Notes: generated by a model from the letters alone, not told the origin. 64,000 bases of DNA from Undaria pinnatifida (GCA_012845835.1 JABAKD010000017.1:3687367-3751366), one strand, 5' to 3'; shown: positions 35,615 to 46,767, numbered from the stretch's first letter. A program made the numbers and translations.

Positions 35615-35884
35615 TACTTCTTTCTGGTAGATGCAGAGGCCCCCTGCACGAAATCGAGGTGTGAGGAGTGATTTTGAGCGCAACGACGGGTCCAACAACA
35701 AGCTGCCCTGGTCTGGGCATCAACTTCCGCCCTTCTTTGCTCGAAGCGGGGCGTATGCCTCGTACTACTACTGTGCTTGTGCCGTTTTTATTCGCCTGCT
35801 CCTTGATAAAAACGTGTGCCAAATAAATACACGAATTTTCGTTGCTGAAAGAGGAACAAGAAGATCACCTCTTCTTGATGATCT

Positions 35885-35927
35885 GTCTTCTTGATGATCT
35901 GTCTTTACTTCAGATCATCAAGAAGAC
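35885..35927. other. Perfect 17-bp-stem hairpin
   Basis: GTCTTCTTGATGATCTG, a 9-nt loop, then CAGATCATCAAGAAGAC with no mismatch. A second direct copy of the 5' arm core CTTCTTGATGATCTG begins at about 35870. Confidence 0.8.
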
Positions 35928-35954
35928 GGGGAAGACCCGTGGCTATCTGCGGTA

Positions 35955-36245
35955 GGGGGGAGTCAATCTGCTGGATGGAGTGGTGGATCCTTTTGCTTGA
36001 AGTGACCACTCGGGGTCAGCCGCGCGAACGACCCCCCTATTCCTTCGCAGTAGTAGAAGACCTCGCGCATTTTCGTGTCACTGGTGTAAATTTGAGATGT
36101 CTGAACCCGCGATGGGGCTGGGTCGCTACGACGCTCGAAAGCAAATCGCGGAACATGTTTAGTGAGGAAGGTACAGCTTCGCCCGTGCCAGTAGCTCAAA
36201 CCCGGTGTGAAGGGAAAACGGGGGTACGTCCCTTGCCGTTACGTA
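35955..36245. mobile_element. Family-4 element, diverged copy
   Basis: It shares with 47707-48011 the GGGGGG left end, a central GGGTCAGCCGCGCGAACGAC, CAAACCCGGTGTGA and a right end near TACCCC--TACGTAGCC. The core resembles CACTCGCGCGAGTGA. The pair of antiparallel ORFs here is not supported as genes. Confidence 0.45.
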
Positions 36246-36247
36246 GC

Positions 36248-36533
36248 CGACTCGTGTTATGATAGAGGTATACCTTTTTTTGGCGAAAACGGTTTCTGAA
36301 TGACGGGCCTCTCCTTTTAAGCCAAAATCGTCGTAAATACAGTAGCAACTAACTGGTCTTTTTTGGGGTGATTCTCGTTGTACGCCCACGCCATGGGAGT
36401 TTTCATCCGGTTTAAAAGCAGTTTTAGTTATCCTAATAATCGTTTTTTTGGGAGAGAGAGGGAGGTCGTAAGCTCCCGAACTGAGGAACCTCAGAAAAAA
36501 AGTGGTGCACCTCTATCGTATATAGCATGCGTC
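36248..36533 (-). mobile_element. MITE-1 copy
   Basis: From CTCGTGTTATGATAGAGGTA through GTTTCTGAATGACGGGCCTC, CGCCCACGCCATGGGAG and AGGAACCTCAGAAAAAAAGT to ACCTCTATCGTATATAGCAT. Confidence 0.8.
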
Positions 36534-36641
36534 AGCCTTGGTCGGAAGATCTGTATGGTCTGTATGATCTGTGTAGGCCATGTTGCTGGCCGAGAGCCAA
36601 GCGTTCTGCATGGTTTTAGGGCCGGCCGTATATCTAAGGAA

Positions 36642-36879
36642 CACAACAAATGTCAGGAATATCCTGACAACAACAAGACAGAGCACTTTTTTTCAAGAAT
36701 CGTGACATTTGACGAGAATCCGGAGACTTTTGAACCGTGTGTTCGAACAATTTCAATAATAATCGATGTTGTAATAGGATTCCTGACAAATAGGCATGTT
36801 TTTTGTTTTGAACGCGTGACATTTCAAGACGCCATTGCATTGTCAGGAGGAGTGGACTAAAAACGTTGCACAACAAATG
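36642..36879. mobile_element. Candidate small insertion flanked by 11-bp direct repeats
   Basis: CACAACAAATG occurs at 36642-36652 and 36869-36879. Inside, TGTCAGGAATATCCTGACA is a near palindrome at the left and TTGTCAGGAGG lies near the right, so TGTCAGGA motifs mark both ends. About 216 bp with no coding capacity. Confidence 0.45.
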
Positions 36880-38635
36880 CTACTCGAGTTGTTTCCTTTT
36901 AAACTCGTTTTTCCACCACAATGTTGTCTGTTCATCATAGATAGAGAGAACTCGCGCGTGTTATGTTATGGTTCATAGTGTTTTTTTGGGGAGTACGTAC
37001 GTAGCTTACTTTGACAGCAGCAGCAGCAGCTGACATTGTTTGGTTGATCGCGCTTGCTTGTTGTGGAGATATAAAGTAGGTACTGCACGGGAAGGTGCTG
37101 ACAGGCTGGTAGAACACGCGAACAGACAGAGCTGTTGTTTACAATTGGACAACGGTCACTCACTGGAGACCAGATAATTCGTGACTTTGTGATTCTCGAG
37201 TTCATCGCCAGACAGCGAATCGGGGAAAGATGAAGCGCTTCACGCGAGGCACAGGGAGCGAGCGCGAAGAAAGCGTTGACAACGGGCCTCGCCTTGACCG
37301 GTATGACATTATATTACGTGCAGATACGGGTTGTTATTTGTCTCCTCAATCAATCCCCGATACTACTAGCGGGCCGAGAGCGTGTGTTTGCGTTCGGAAA
37401 CGGTTCGAGTGCGAGTTGTGTTGCATGCGCAATATCGAACATTATTAAATAAAGCGGGGAAATAGCAACAAATTCAACATCATGACCAAAAGCACATTCA
37501 TGCGCATCACAGATCGCGGCAACGAGATACCATCCGACTCTCCCCCCGAAAAAAGTACTTTCGGGGAATTTTTTATCACGTTTTTTTTTGCATCGTACAA
37601 AACAGACGTAGACCTATAGTCTAGTCTAGGACCGCAAGCTAGGCTTGAGAAAACAAAAGCGCGCAGGGTACATGGTTATTACTACCAGCACGATAGCGTG
37701 CGGCACACGTGCGCGCTGTATCTGACCCCCGCCTCACGAATACGTTCGTGAGCTGTAGCCTAGCCTCCCTCCAACAGTATAGTCTACATCACACGCTCGC
37801 ACACCTTGGATCCGTTTTCTTTGTTTTATTGTTTCAGATTTCCAAGAAGTGTTCGGTAAAAAACCGAAAAATCGTAACATTTTCCCCAATTTATTTCAAT
37901 GTGGCTTTGATTGCAGCACAGCACAATACAAGGAAATTTCTACCGCCAATGCCCAGAAAATTCCGATGCTGCGGGAAGTTGCACTTTAAGGCCTCCCCTT
38001 CCGCCTGACAGGACAACGCCTGCCAGAGAGGCTGCCGGTAGACCGGGCTCACACCGCCAAGCCCTCCTCAGTCACCCGTCGCCTACAACCAGCACAGCCT
38101 GTCTCACTCCCCACCTCTTCACCACAGCCCAACTCCACACCACCACCGCCGACCTCTCGCCGTCTCGGTGAGTTCCTACTACTGACACCTATCGGACACA
38201 CTCTGCGTTGCACGAATACATACATACAGCAGTTAGTATTACGCGCTCGTAGCTTGAGGAGTTCTTGGGCGTGCTCCCGAGGGCAACAGCACTGCGTACC
38301 CCTCGCGCTCGCAGCACTGCTTAGACGGGAGAATGCAAACTCAATCGTGCGTTTCGACTCGTTGCCGCACTGTATGTAGTTGTAGTCCAAAAAACGCTAA
38401 GTTGGTTTTTTTGCGCATGTGTTCAGGCCCGCGCACGCAGCACTCGTACTTGTAGCACTGCTGTGATGGGGAGATAGATGCACAATGGAGATCTCAATCT
38501 TGCTTGTTGTTTAGAGTCGTGCGCGGGAGATGTGCCGCACCTCATCTGCTGCTAGACGAAACCGGTGGCTTAGGTAGCACAATCCTTGGATCACAGCACG
38601 CGTCCTCTCAGCCCTGATACATGAGCCCAGATATT

Positions 38636-40025
38636 TTATGAAAAATGAAAATACACTCCAGCTAGCTGTGAGATCGAAGTTTTCGTCGAAACTCATCTTT
38701 GCAAGCTGTGTGTGGTACGCCGAACGCGCGCATTACGAGTTGTGTGTCCTCATAAAGGATATAGGTCGGCGACTCCCCTTACAACTACAGTGTAGCTATC
38801 AGGGTCAACAAGGTGATTTTAGTCAGTCTGTGGTCATCTTGTTGCGCTTGCATGTACAGCACACCGCGCGGAACAACCTGCTTAGACCACACCTAAGTAC
38901 TTTGTACTGCTGCACCTGGTACGTACGTAGAAAATATATTTTGTAAGAATGAAAATACACCCTAGCTGTAAGATCGAAGATTTTGTCGAAACTCATATTT
39001 GCAAGCTAGCTGTGTGCGATACTCCGATCGCGCGTATTAGTCTACTGGGTGTCAAGCACGCCTCCACTCGCCCAGATTTTTTATTGTGGCCATCTTGTTG
39101 CGGTTGCATGTACAACACACCGCGCGGAACAACCTGCTGTAGTACTTTGTACTGCTGTAGTACCTGGTACGTAGAAAATGTATTTAATGGAAATGAAAAT
39201 ACGCTCCAGCGGTGAGATCGAAGATTGTGTCGAAACTCATATTTTTTTGCAAGCTGTGTGCGATACTCCGATCGCGCGTATTACTGGGTGTCAAGCACGC
39301 GTCCTCTCGCCCCTGATACATGAGCCCAGATTTTTTATTGTGGTCATCTTGTTGCGGTTGCATGTACAGCACACCGCGCGGAACATCCTGCTGTAGTACT
39401 TTGTACTGCTGTACCTGGTACGTAGAAAATGTATTTTATCAAACAAAGTAAAAATACACTCCATCTATCTGTGAGATCGAAGATTTTGTCGAAACTCATC
39501 TTTGCAAGCTGTGTGCGATACTCCGATCGCGCGTATTACTGAGTGTGTGTCCTCAGTAAGGATATAGGTCGGCGACTCTCCTTGAAGCTACAGTGTAGCT
39601 TGTACTAGGGTCAACCAAGGATGATGTTAGTCAGTCTGTGCGCGGAAACTATAGAACCCGTTTTTGAGGGGGACACAATCTGACGGCTGTGGAAGGAAAT
39701 GCATCAGTTTATCAAGTGTATCCTGTAAGTCGTATAGCCGGTGAGGGGAGGGGTGAGTTTCTAAGGGCGTGGAGCCTGGGTTTGAACAAGAGGGAGCGGA
39801 GGGGGAGAAGAGGGAACCGGGCGGAGCAACTCAATCTGTGCACGGAAACTACACATCCTTTAAGGGAACCAATCTGACGGTTGTGGAAGGAATGCATCAG
39901 TTTGTCGTGTAGACTATATCCTGTATGTCGTACAACCAGTGAGGAGAAGGCGTAGTGTTCGAAGGGGTGGGGGGTAGGGGGGGGAAGGGGATTTCCAACA
40001 GCTTTATGTCGCATAGATGTAGGGG
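38636..40025 (-). repeat. Tandem inverted remnants of the poly-C element
   Basis: The 3' island of the poly-C element appears in reverse (ACACTCCAGCTAGCTGTGAG, CGAAACTCATCTTTGCAAGC, CTCCGATCGCGCGTATTA) at about 38650, 38955, 39190 and 39450. Only the last continues into the rest of the element, to about 40025. The middle copies are separated by a repeated segment CTTGTTGCG-TTGCATGTACA, CACACCGCGCGGAACA, TACTTTGTACTGCTG. Confidence 0.65.
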
Positions 40026-40431
40026 TTTGCTATACGCGTGGTGCTAAAATGTACATATGGAACCTGACAAAGTTCTGAATAAACGATTTTGGGTCACAAC
40101 TACAGAATAGAACCTGTACAAGTAGACTATGTAGTCTACTGGTGGAATGTCTTTTGCTTTGGCCGCTTGATTAGAAACATCAGGTAGCAGGTATTGATAA
40201 TTCCAACTCTCACCCGAACGGTGTGGTGTGCTACCCCCTGTCTCCCTCTTTGACTCCAGACGTGGAGCAGGGCAGACGGAACACATAACTCTGTGAACAA
40301 TCCCCTGCGCGCGATGCCGTCCATCCGTCGCCAATACGGAGTAAGAGATTGAAAGAGAAAAAAACTACTTCGTAATGTTGACTTTTTGTGTGTATTATTG
40401 CCGTTTTCTTCCGTTTCATTTTCGTTTCCAG

Positions 40432-40496
40432 CGTCAACCAAGCACTCCCCGGAAATACAGCACCACTAGCCCGACCCCACAAGACAAATCGAGAAG
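40432..40496 (+). promoter_or_regulatory. Probable 5' UTR segment after a 5'-UTR intron
   Basis: A strong polypyrimidine tract and AG (TTCCGTTTCATTTTCGTTTCCAG, ending at 40431) lies 65 bp before the ATG at 40497. This suggests that the 5' UTR is spliced. The upstream UTR exon and transcription start are not identified. Confidence 0.4.
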
Positions 40497-40575
40497 ATGA
40501 TTCAGCTCCTTATCTTCGTTGCGGCGGTGGGTGCTTTCGGCGCGGCAGCTGCCGTACAGATACCGTCCTCAAAAG
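40497..40575 (+). CDS. Exon 1: signal peptide
   Basis: The ATG is followed by a 17-residue hydrophobic core ending AAAA, with small residues suitable for signal peptidase. It ends AAA-G before GTGAGG. The preceding GAGAAG and the UTR acceptor nearby favour this ATG. Confidence 0.65.
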
Positions 40576-43500
40576 GTGAGGTCGAATGCTCTGCGCACGT
40601 GGGGTCGGTTTAGCCATGTATGTGTATTAGCGCACAATATCTCAGCTGAAGTGTTTAGAAGATTTTTTCAAAAATCTACTCGGAAGACGTACTGCAGTTA
40701 TATTCCTAACGTAAAATCGGGTTTCCAGAAAATGAGGCATCGATGATACGGAGGTGGCCCCGTGATTTGGAACCGGTGAATTACTTGGAGAACCTAGGCC
40801 ACATCGATCATTGTGCCTGTTTCCCACGAACCCAAAGCCAGAGAACATACGTTGAAGGAGAAATACTGACCATCCCACCCACACAAGTTATGCATGCAGT
40901 AGTGTCTTGTTTAACAACCTTAGCGGATCGGAGAGATCTGCGAGCGCCTTGCAACACTCAGCCCCGTGCGAAAGCAACTAGGGATGCCTTCAAATGGGTC
41001 CGAGATTGAAACAAAGCTGTTGGTTCCGGGCTATCAGTGCGGAGGTGCGTCCCGGGCGAGACCCTCCTGCTTAGGGGCATGACGCCTCATCTAATCCAAC
41101 ACTTACTTTAAATGATCGGTGAAGCCGCAGAAAATACTACAGTAACCGCGCACCACAGATGTTCGGAAGGTGCTAGCAACGGGGTTGTGGTGTGTGATCA
41201 AGGCGCTAAGATAGGCAGGGGTTCATCTAGTTTTTTACTTGTTGATGCGTCCGGAAATTTCGTGGACGATGTACATGTCTGGATGGCTTTCTGCAGTGTG
41301 TTATAAGGATTAGTTTGGGTAAGCTATTGGTTAATCCTTTGCAAGTGGTAAAAAAACGGACTAATACCCCACTAATTCCTCAACAAATGGCGTCGTCGGC
41401 AGTGATCATAGGTGTTTTGGTCGTGGGTTCGAGCCCCACATTCACCATAATAAACTTTTTCAGACTTTTCCCATGTCGAATTTGAAAAATACTCTTCCCG
41501 GTATCCCAAGGAAATGAATCCGCTTGGATATTGACAGGTCCGCCCGTCTATCCGGCCGACCTGCTATCCCGCCGTTTCAGGGGGGGAGAATGTTATACGG
41601 CTTGGTTTGGGAAAGCTATCGGTTAACCTTTTGCAGGAGGTCAAACGGACCAATACCCCACTAATTCCTTCACGAATATAGTCTACTGTGGCACCTTCTA
41701 GAGGGACTACTAATAAAAGTATAGGCGTTTCGATCTTGATCACTTATTTTATTGCTTTTTTTTCCCCTGGAACATATGCACGGCATGCTACAGCAGGGGT
41801 TACCCAATACGGCGGCCTAGTAAGGCGGTATCCCGATATAAGGCGGCCAAACTCGCTTAGCGCGACCAGAGAATTGCACTCATAACGAGGAATGAGTAAG
41901 GCGGGATCCCTCCATAAGGCGGTCACATTGCTCTGGGACGCGTGTGTTAAGATGCGGCCTCGAAAGGCAGGTAATTATCCGAATTTGAGATCATTTGGAT
42001 GGGTTTCGTATGATAAGTAAGGTTGGCGTTTTATATTTGGGAAAGTTAGGAAATAGATCGGAGGCACGTGCCTCCGATCTCAGACGTCATCCGGGGCTCT
42101 GGTGGAATCGAATAAAGCTACGTCTCTACGAAGGAAAAGAAAGTGAGTACTCTCCGAGGACGTGCTCAATTGGCAGACCTGCAGAGGGCACTCTGTGTCC
42201 CCATCTAATAACCTAACACATGGCGTCGACGGCAGGACAAAGAGAAAAGAGGTGCACCACTTTTTTTCTTTGAGGTTCCTCGATTTGGGAGCGCTCAAGA
42301 CATGTCCCTCCCGAAACTGATTTGGAGAAAAACAAAACTGCTACCGGATGAAAATTTCCGTCATCGCCTAGGGTATACCACGATATTTTCATGCAAGCAA
42401 AACGGCCAATTTTCGGTTAAGGGGCCCCATCATTCAGAAACAAAGAAAAGCCAAAAAGTGCTACCTCTAGCCTACCATGCGTCCTGGCACACCACCGCCT
42501 TTTTTCCTGGGGGAGGGGCTAAAGTAAAGGGAGGCGGGGCGAGCTGCGGTAGATCTATCGATCTTGAACACTTTGCTCGCACATTTTTGCTTTCCCCCCT
42601 TGAATATCTGCACAGCGTGTGGTCGAGGATTGGGTTGTGCCTCTTGTGTCGTTCAATCCACGAGGGGAGATCCGTTCGTGTCTGGAATAAGTAAAAAGTA
42701 AACGACGGCTACCGGCAGACACTCTATATATACTGGTATACCGAACGCCCAGGGAGCATGTGCATAAGCCACCAGCGAACACTACATGGAAGAGCATTTC
42801 CGTTACGTCTGCCGCCGCGGTTGTACTGTTGTAAACGGTAAGCCAACGCTGAAATCCACCCATTCCCCCAGGAACCACCACACGTTTGTTGGACATGGTG
42901 CTGGGGATGAAAACCAAAGCCCGTATCACAACACCAATATAAATATCCCAACTCTTGTGTTTTTCGAACTCTTTGTCCTACAACCTGCAGGCGTGTTGTC
43001 AGGAAAGGCCGTCCAACGTCCCCGCGGCAGGCGCTCTCTGAAGGTACGATGCAGCATCGAAGCTGTAGCGCCTCGGTAGTACTACTACTACTCGTACTTA
43101 TTGTTTTCGCAGTATTTGGGAATCACGCACTTTCTGCTGTTCTTAGAATGCACTTAACTATGGGCATCCTTTCCGCCGTGGGACATGCTGCGCAATAGGT
43201 GATAAATCACGGATCGTGCAGCATTTGTCACACCACTTTGTACTCTTGATAGCACTTCTGACACGATACTACTAGACACTGAGCGAGTACCCTACAAATC
43301 AAATGCCGATTTCCCGCTTACATGAATGCTGCTGCCGGACAGCACGAGGGGGTGTACTGCGACTCTATAGGTTGCACTAATGGGTATACTCCGATCAAAG
43401 ACGCCGACAAGGTCAAGTGCGACAACGGCAAGTGTGAGCCCAAGCAGTGCTGCGAGGAACTCTGCCCGCACTACGCGTGCCCCGACAAGTACACCCCGAT

Positions 43501-43582
43501 ATATGGCGCTGACACCCTCTTGTGCGACTACTCAGGGTGCACCACCGACAAGTGTTGCGAGAAGGTGAGCATCACTTTGTGA
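40497..43582 (+). CDS. Secreted two-module cysteine-rich protein, paralogue of the array gene
   Basis: Three exons are joined by consistent phases. 40497-40575 encodes a 26-residue N-terminus (MIQLLIFVAAVGAFGAAAA, then VQIPSSK) typical of a signal peptide, with a phase-1 donor GTGAGG. 42991-43043 (acceptor CCTGCAG, donor GTACGA) enters in phase 1 and leaves in phase 0. It encodes GVLSGKAVQRPRGRRSLK, whose RGRR/S is a furin/kexin-type site. 43343-43564 (acceptor GGACAG) is phase 0 and encodes two modules with exactly the array spacing C-x4-C-x14-C-x4-C-x4-C-C. The sequence then either splices at GTGAGC (43565) or reads VSITL to TGA at 43580-43582, giving about 123 residues. Secretion and prodomain cleavage are inferences. 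The function is unknown. The phase agreement of an independently found 53-bp exon supports the model. Confidence 0.65.
41299..41674 (+). mobile_element. Miniature LTR-flanked (TRIM-like) element in intron 1
   Basis: Two direct repeats of about 85 bp begin TGTTATA-GG (41299 and 41591). They share TTTGGG-AAGCTAT-GGTTAA, then TTTGCA, and end AATACCCCACTAATTCCT. The left repeat ends CAACA, followed by AA and TGGCGTCGTCGGCAG, a tRNA-primer-site-like TGG. The right repeat is preceded by the purine run AGGGGGGGAGAA, like a polypurine tract. The internal region is only about 205 bp and encodes nothing. No clear target duplication is seen. A similar CATGGCGTCGACGGCAG occurs at about 42220. Confidence 0.55.
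41388..41449 (+). other. tRNA-like segment with perfect T-arm and B box
   Basis: GTGGG-TTCGAGC-CCCAC forms a perfect 5-bp T-stem with 7-nt loop and a canonical Pol III B box (GGTTCGAGCCC). ATTCACCA follows, like an acceptor 3' strand. TGGCGTCGTCGG, 40 bp upstream, is close to an A box. No matching 5' acceptor or clear anticodon arm can be folded, so this is not a functional tRNA. It may be tRNA-derived sequence inside the LTR mini-element. Confidence 0.45.
42055..42080. other. 26-bp perfect palindrome
   Basis: AGATCGGAGGCAC followed directly by its reverse complement, with no spacer. Role unknown. Confidence 0.8.
42250..42484 (+). mobile_element. MITE-1 copy, degraded ends
   Basis: AGAGGTGCACCACTTTTTTT, CCTCGATTTGGGAGCGCTC, ACTGATTTGGAGAAAAAC, CATCATTCAGAAAC and ACCTCTAGCCTACCATGCGT. 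It lies in intron 1 of the secreted-protein gene. Confidence 0.7.
42991..43043 (+). CDS. Exon 2: basic linker with furin-like site
   Basis: A 53-bp exon with pyrimidine-rich acceptor (CTACAACCTGCAG) and GTACGA donor. Its phase (1 in, 0 out) is what is needed to join exon 1 to exon 3. It encodes a Lys/Arg-rich stretch with RPRGRRS. Confidence 0.5.
43343..43582 (+). CDS. Exon 3: two six-Cys modules
   Basis: Module 1 is CDSIGC, 14 residues, CDNGKCEPKQCC. Module 2 is CPHYAC, 14 residues (PDKYTPIYGADTLL), CDYSGCTTDKCC. Unlike the array, both modules share one exon and its phases are 0. Module 2 retains the CDYSGCT core of the array and the CTTD of the 16070 terminal module. Confidence 0.75.
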   Translation, partial: HEGVYCDSIGCTNGYTPIKDADKVKCDNGKCEPKQCCEELCPHYACPDKYTPIYGADTLLCDYSGCTTDKCCEKVSITL

Positions 43583-44216
43583 TCGAAATTTCGCCCGAGT
43601 ACGTACGGAATCCACACTACTACAGCAACTGCATAACACCGACGAGAAATAGCAACAACGTAGCATTGGTCAGATTGCCCATTGTGCAGAAAGAGTTTTA
43701 AGTTTTCTTAGACTAAAGTGTTGTGTCAGCTGGTTATGCCGCGCATTTCATCGCCACTTCGTCACCAATTGCACTTAGCTTTTTGTAAAACTTTCTTTCC
43801 CCTACAAAAAAAACGGGTCGTGAAAACTATTCGGTGTCTAAATCGTGGGTGTAGTCCTAAAGAGACTAGGGTTTATACTTTAACATTTAGACGAAGCCTA
43901 TACAGAGTCGTTTGGGATGGTTGGTGTTGATACTTGCCTGGTTAGGTGTGCGCGGTCGCTACAATATTTTCTGACGGCTGTGATTTTCCGAGAAGCCCCC
44001 CTCCCCTCCCCTCCCCCCCTCCCCGTTCAACTTGCGGAACCCCCTAGCTTTGAAATAAAATACAAGTACCACACCTAACATCATATCTGCTAGAAAAACA
44101 AACAATATCAGGCAGGTGATCTAAACTGATGCATTCCTTCTACAACCGTCAGATTTGTCCGCCTTAAAATAAAAGACTTATAATAAAGGATTTTAACATG
44201 TTACTCTGATGCTGAA
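43583..44216. other. No gene found; fragment of the poly-C element
   Basis: At about 43995-44190 there are C runs and islands (ACCTAACATCATATCTGC, ATCAGGCAGGTGATCTAAAC, CAACCGTCAGATTTGTCC) matching the 5' part of the 33.88-kb element. I find no further module exon. Confidence 0.45.
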
Positions 44217-44480
44217 GACGCCTGGTGCGTCTGGAGGCGCACTACTTGTTTTCTATTATTTAAGGTTCTCCTTCAGCAGATCTTAAGACCTCTCCCAAAA
44301 AACTGATTTCGGAAATAAACAAAACTGCTACATAGCGGATGAAAAATCCCATGGCCTAGGTACACAACGAGAACCATGCAAACAAAATGGAAAATTTCCG
44401 ACGATTTTGGGTCAAGGGAAGCTCCGTCATTCAGAAACCATTTTCGCCAAAAAACGGTATACCTCTATCGTAGCACGCGT
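44217..44480 (+). mobile_element. MITE-1 copy
   Basis: GGTGCGTCTGGAGGCGCACT to ACCTCTATCGTAGCACGCGT with all internal landmarks (CATGGCCTAGGTACACAACG, CCGACGATTTTGGGTCA). Confidence 0.75.
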
Positions 44481-46316
44481 CTACGACAAATAAATTCAGG
44501 ATCGATATTCAGACTGTATATGTATCCGCACAGGACGGCTACCATATTGTTGCCAGGTCTGACTGCCAGAGAAGTTAGAGCTCAGCCCCACGCCATGTGT
44601 AGTGTCAACAGTAGTGTGCGCTGCGAACTTTCCACACCCACCCTCGCCACAAGGTTTATTGGCGCGCAATATTTGTTGGCCACAATCTTTAGGGGACCCC
44701 CTTGACGTTTTTCGACCCCTTTTTCCCCCGCGTATACGACCTTGTGTTCTACCAGGTATAGCACTAAGCAGCCAGGCTATCGAAAGCGAGACGCGGCGCA
44801 CAAGAAACTGTTCAAGGAACAGTGCAGTGCTAACGATGGCATTTACAGCGCAGCGCGGTATCCGTGCACATATTGCCTCCCGGGGAGTACCTGGGGGGGG
44901 GTGTAAATATACATACCGATCAAATGGGCGTTACGGTTTCGTCCGTCTTTAGACCCACCTCCTCCAGTGATGCAGATGTTTGGTTGTGGAGGGAAGACGC
45001 ATGTGATGGCACGGCGGTGGGTCGCTTTGAACGCTTTTAGCGTGTAACGATATTTCGTGCCTGGTGTATAGTTAAATGTTAACATATTGTGACTTCATTC
45101 ATACATGTGTACTTGAAAGGTTAAAAATGTCTGCGAGTTCATCTACACCCTGGGTGCCGTCAAAGGAGACTTTGATTGATGTTTTTTGTGTCGTGGACAG
45201 GATACGACCGCTTGCTCACTACAGCGCGGGAAATTAGTGTCTAGGCTGCTGTTGTATATGTTATGGGCCTCTGCTTGTGTCGTGTCCGTTTATTGTTGGT
45301 GTTCCACTACGATTGGTGATGGGTGTCCCTATCCTTTCATGCTCATCTACGGGAGGCGGGCTTGAGCTTCACTACTAGTGTATGCAGAGCTGCGCACCAG
45401 TACAGACAAGGGAGGGCAGGGGGTTCCTTGGGGGGGCGGTGTGTGTCTTGTCGGCTTACCGACGGTTTTGCAATAGAAGGACTGGCCGATTCGTGTTCAT
45501 GAAGGACGAACTCCTTTGTGGACTCCTCGGTGTGTCGCGTATAAGAAGCGCGGACCACTTCTTGGGGTGGTTTTTGGTGTGTTTCGTGGTGGATTTGGTT
45601 TGTTGCCTATAGCGGATTGACCCTTGGGCTTGGTGTGAAAATCGAAAACCCTTGTGCGTTTGCGTGTTGTGCTGTATCATTGGAAACGACAGCCGAGTGA
45701 CCTTTGTGGTGGCGCGGTTCCCAGTGTGTCTTTCTGTTTGCCGTGGTTTGGGTTGATCACCACAGCAATGGATTGGCCGATTGGCTTGTTGAGCGTCGAA
45801 AACCTTTTTGAGGGTTTTCTAGTTTCCACCAGCATTGTACAAATTGTACGGGAGAATGGGGTGTTTCGAGCCCGAGCAGTGCGCAACGTTTCGGGTGGAA
45901 AGTAAACGAGTGGTGCCCAGATGCGGCCTTGGTAGGAGCCGAAGCGCTCGCATAAGTGTGTATACATGATACGTGGAGGATGCAGATGTTCCCTGCCTCG
46001 GGCTGGCGCGGAAATCTTTCGGCGAAAATAATTAACAAATGAGTAACAAAACCATCACTTAACGTATACCAGAGGTACAGAGTGGTTTCTGCGGCGTTTT
46101 GACGGGGAGATCCTCTCACACAAACACGTGTGATCCGATGTGATGGTAGTCCCGCGGGGAAACTTGTGTTGTGCGAATATCATGAATCGCACGCTGTATT
46201 TCCCAACGATGTACTGCAATGCGACGCTTGCATAGTTGGTTCCGTCGCTCATCGTCGACCTTTAAAGCTAGCTGCCGCTTGCACCCACGATCAACGCCGG
46301 GAACGGTCAAGTTTGG
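44481..46316. other. No gene found
   Basis: Short overlapping ORFs lie on both strands, without motifs or paired splice sites. A weakly repeated segment (GATTGACC-TTGGGCTTG, then TCGAAAACC-TT) occurs at about 45612 and 45771. Confidence 0.35.
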
Positions 46317-46584
46317 ACGCGTGCTACACGATAGAGGTATACCATTTTTTGGCCGTTTTTGTTTCTGACTGACGAAGCTCCTTAGCCCAAATTCGTCGGA
46401 AATACGCCATTTTATTTTCATGATTCTCGGTCTTGTTCCTAGGCCAGATGGGATTTTTCACCCGGTATCATAGTCGGTTATTTTTTTTCTCCAAATCAGT
46501 TTTTGGGGAGGGACATGTCTTAAGCTCTCAAACGGAGGAAATCTCAGAAGAAAGGTGGTGTGCACCTCTGTCGTAGCACCGCGC
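46317..46584 (-). mobile_element. MITE-1 copy
   Basis: ACGCGTGCTACACGATAGAG to CACCTCTGTCGTAGCACCGC, with GTTTCTGACTGACG, TCCTAGGCCAGATGGG and GGGACATGTCTTAAGCTC. Confidence 0.75.
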
Positions 46585-46767
46585 CTTTGGAAGAAAACTA
46601 CACGAGAGGAGTTGAGCGCCACAATATAGTGTGCTGCGAGAAGATCTTCACTAAAGGATCTCTATTCACCACCCGACTCAACCGAATTTGGGAGTAATTC
46701 ACGCGTGCGCTAAGCCCGAAACACACTCCCGTTGAGCTATTAATAGATTCACCCATGAATATTTTTT

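Larger units (their letters stand above)
36534..40431. other. No confirmed gene; promoter-proximal region of the 40497 gene at the right
   Basis: Contains a direct-repeat-flanked segment (36642-36879) and the inverted poly-C element remnants (38636-40025). The ORF at 37911-38171, ending at a GTGAGT, is Pro/Ser/Thr-rich but has no supporting partner exon. Confidence 0.4.

Noticed and set aside
41388..41449. Functional tRNA gene
   Set aside because: The T-arm is perfect, but no matching 5' acceptor strand or anticodon arm can be folded.
16195..43342. Splicing of the array's last module directly to the two-module exon (phase 0 to phase 0)
   Set aside because: Phases would fit, but the intron would be about 27 kb and a signal-peptide start exon at 40497 lies between, so two genes are more likely.
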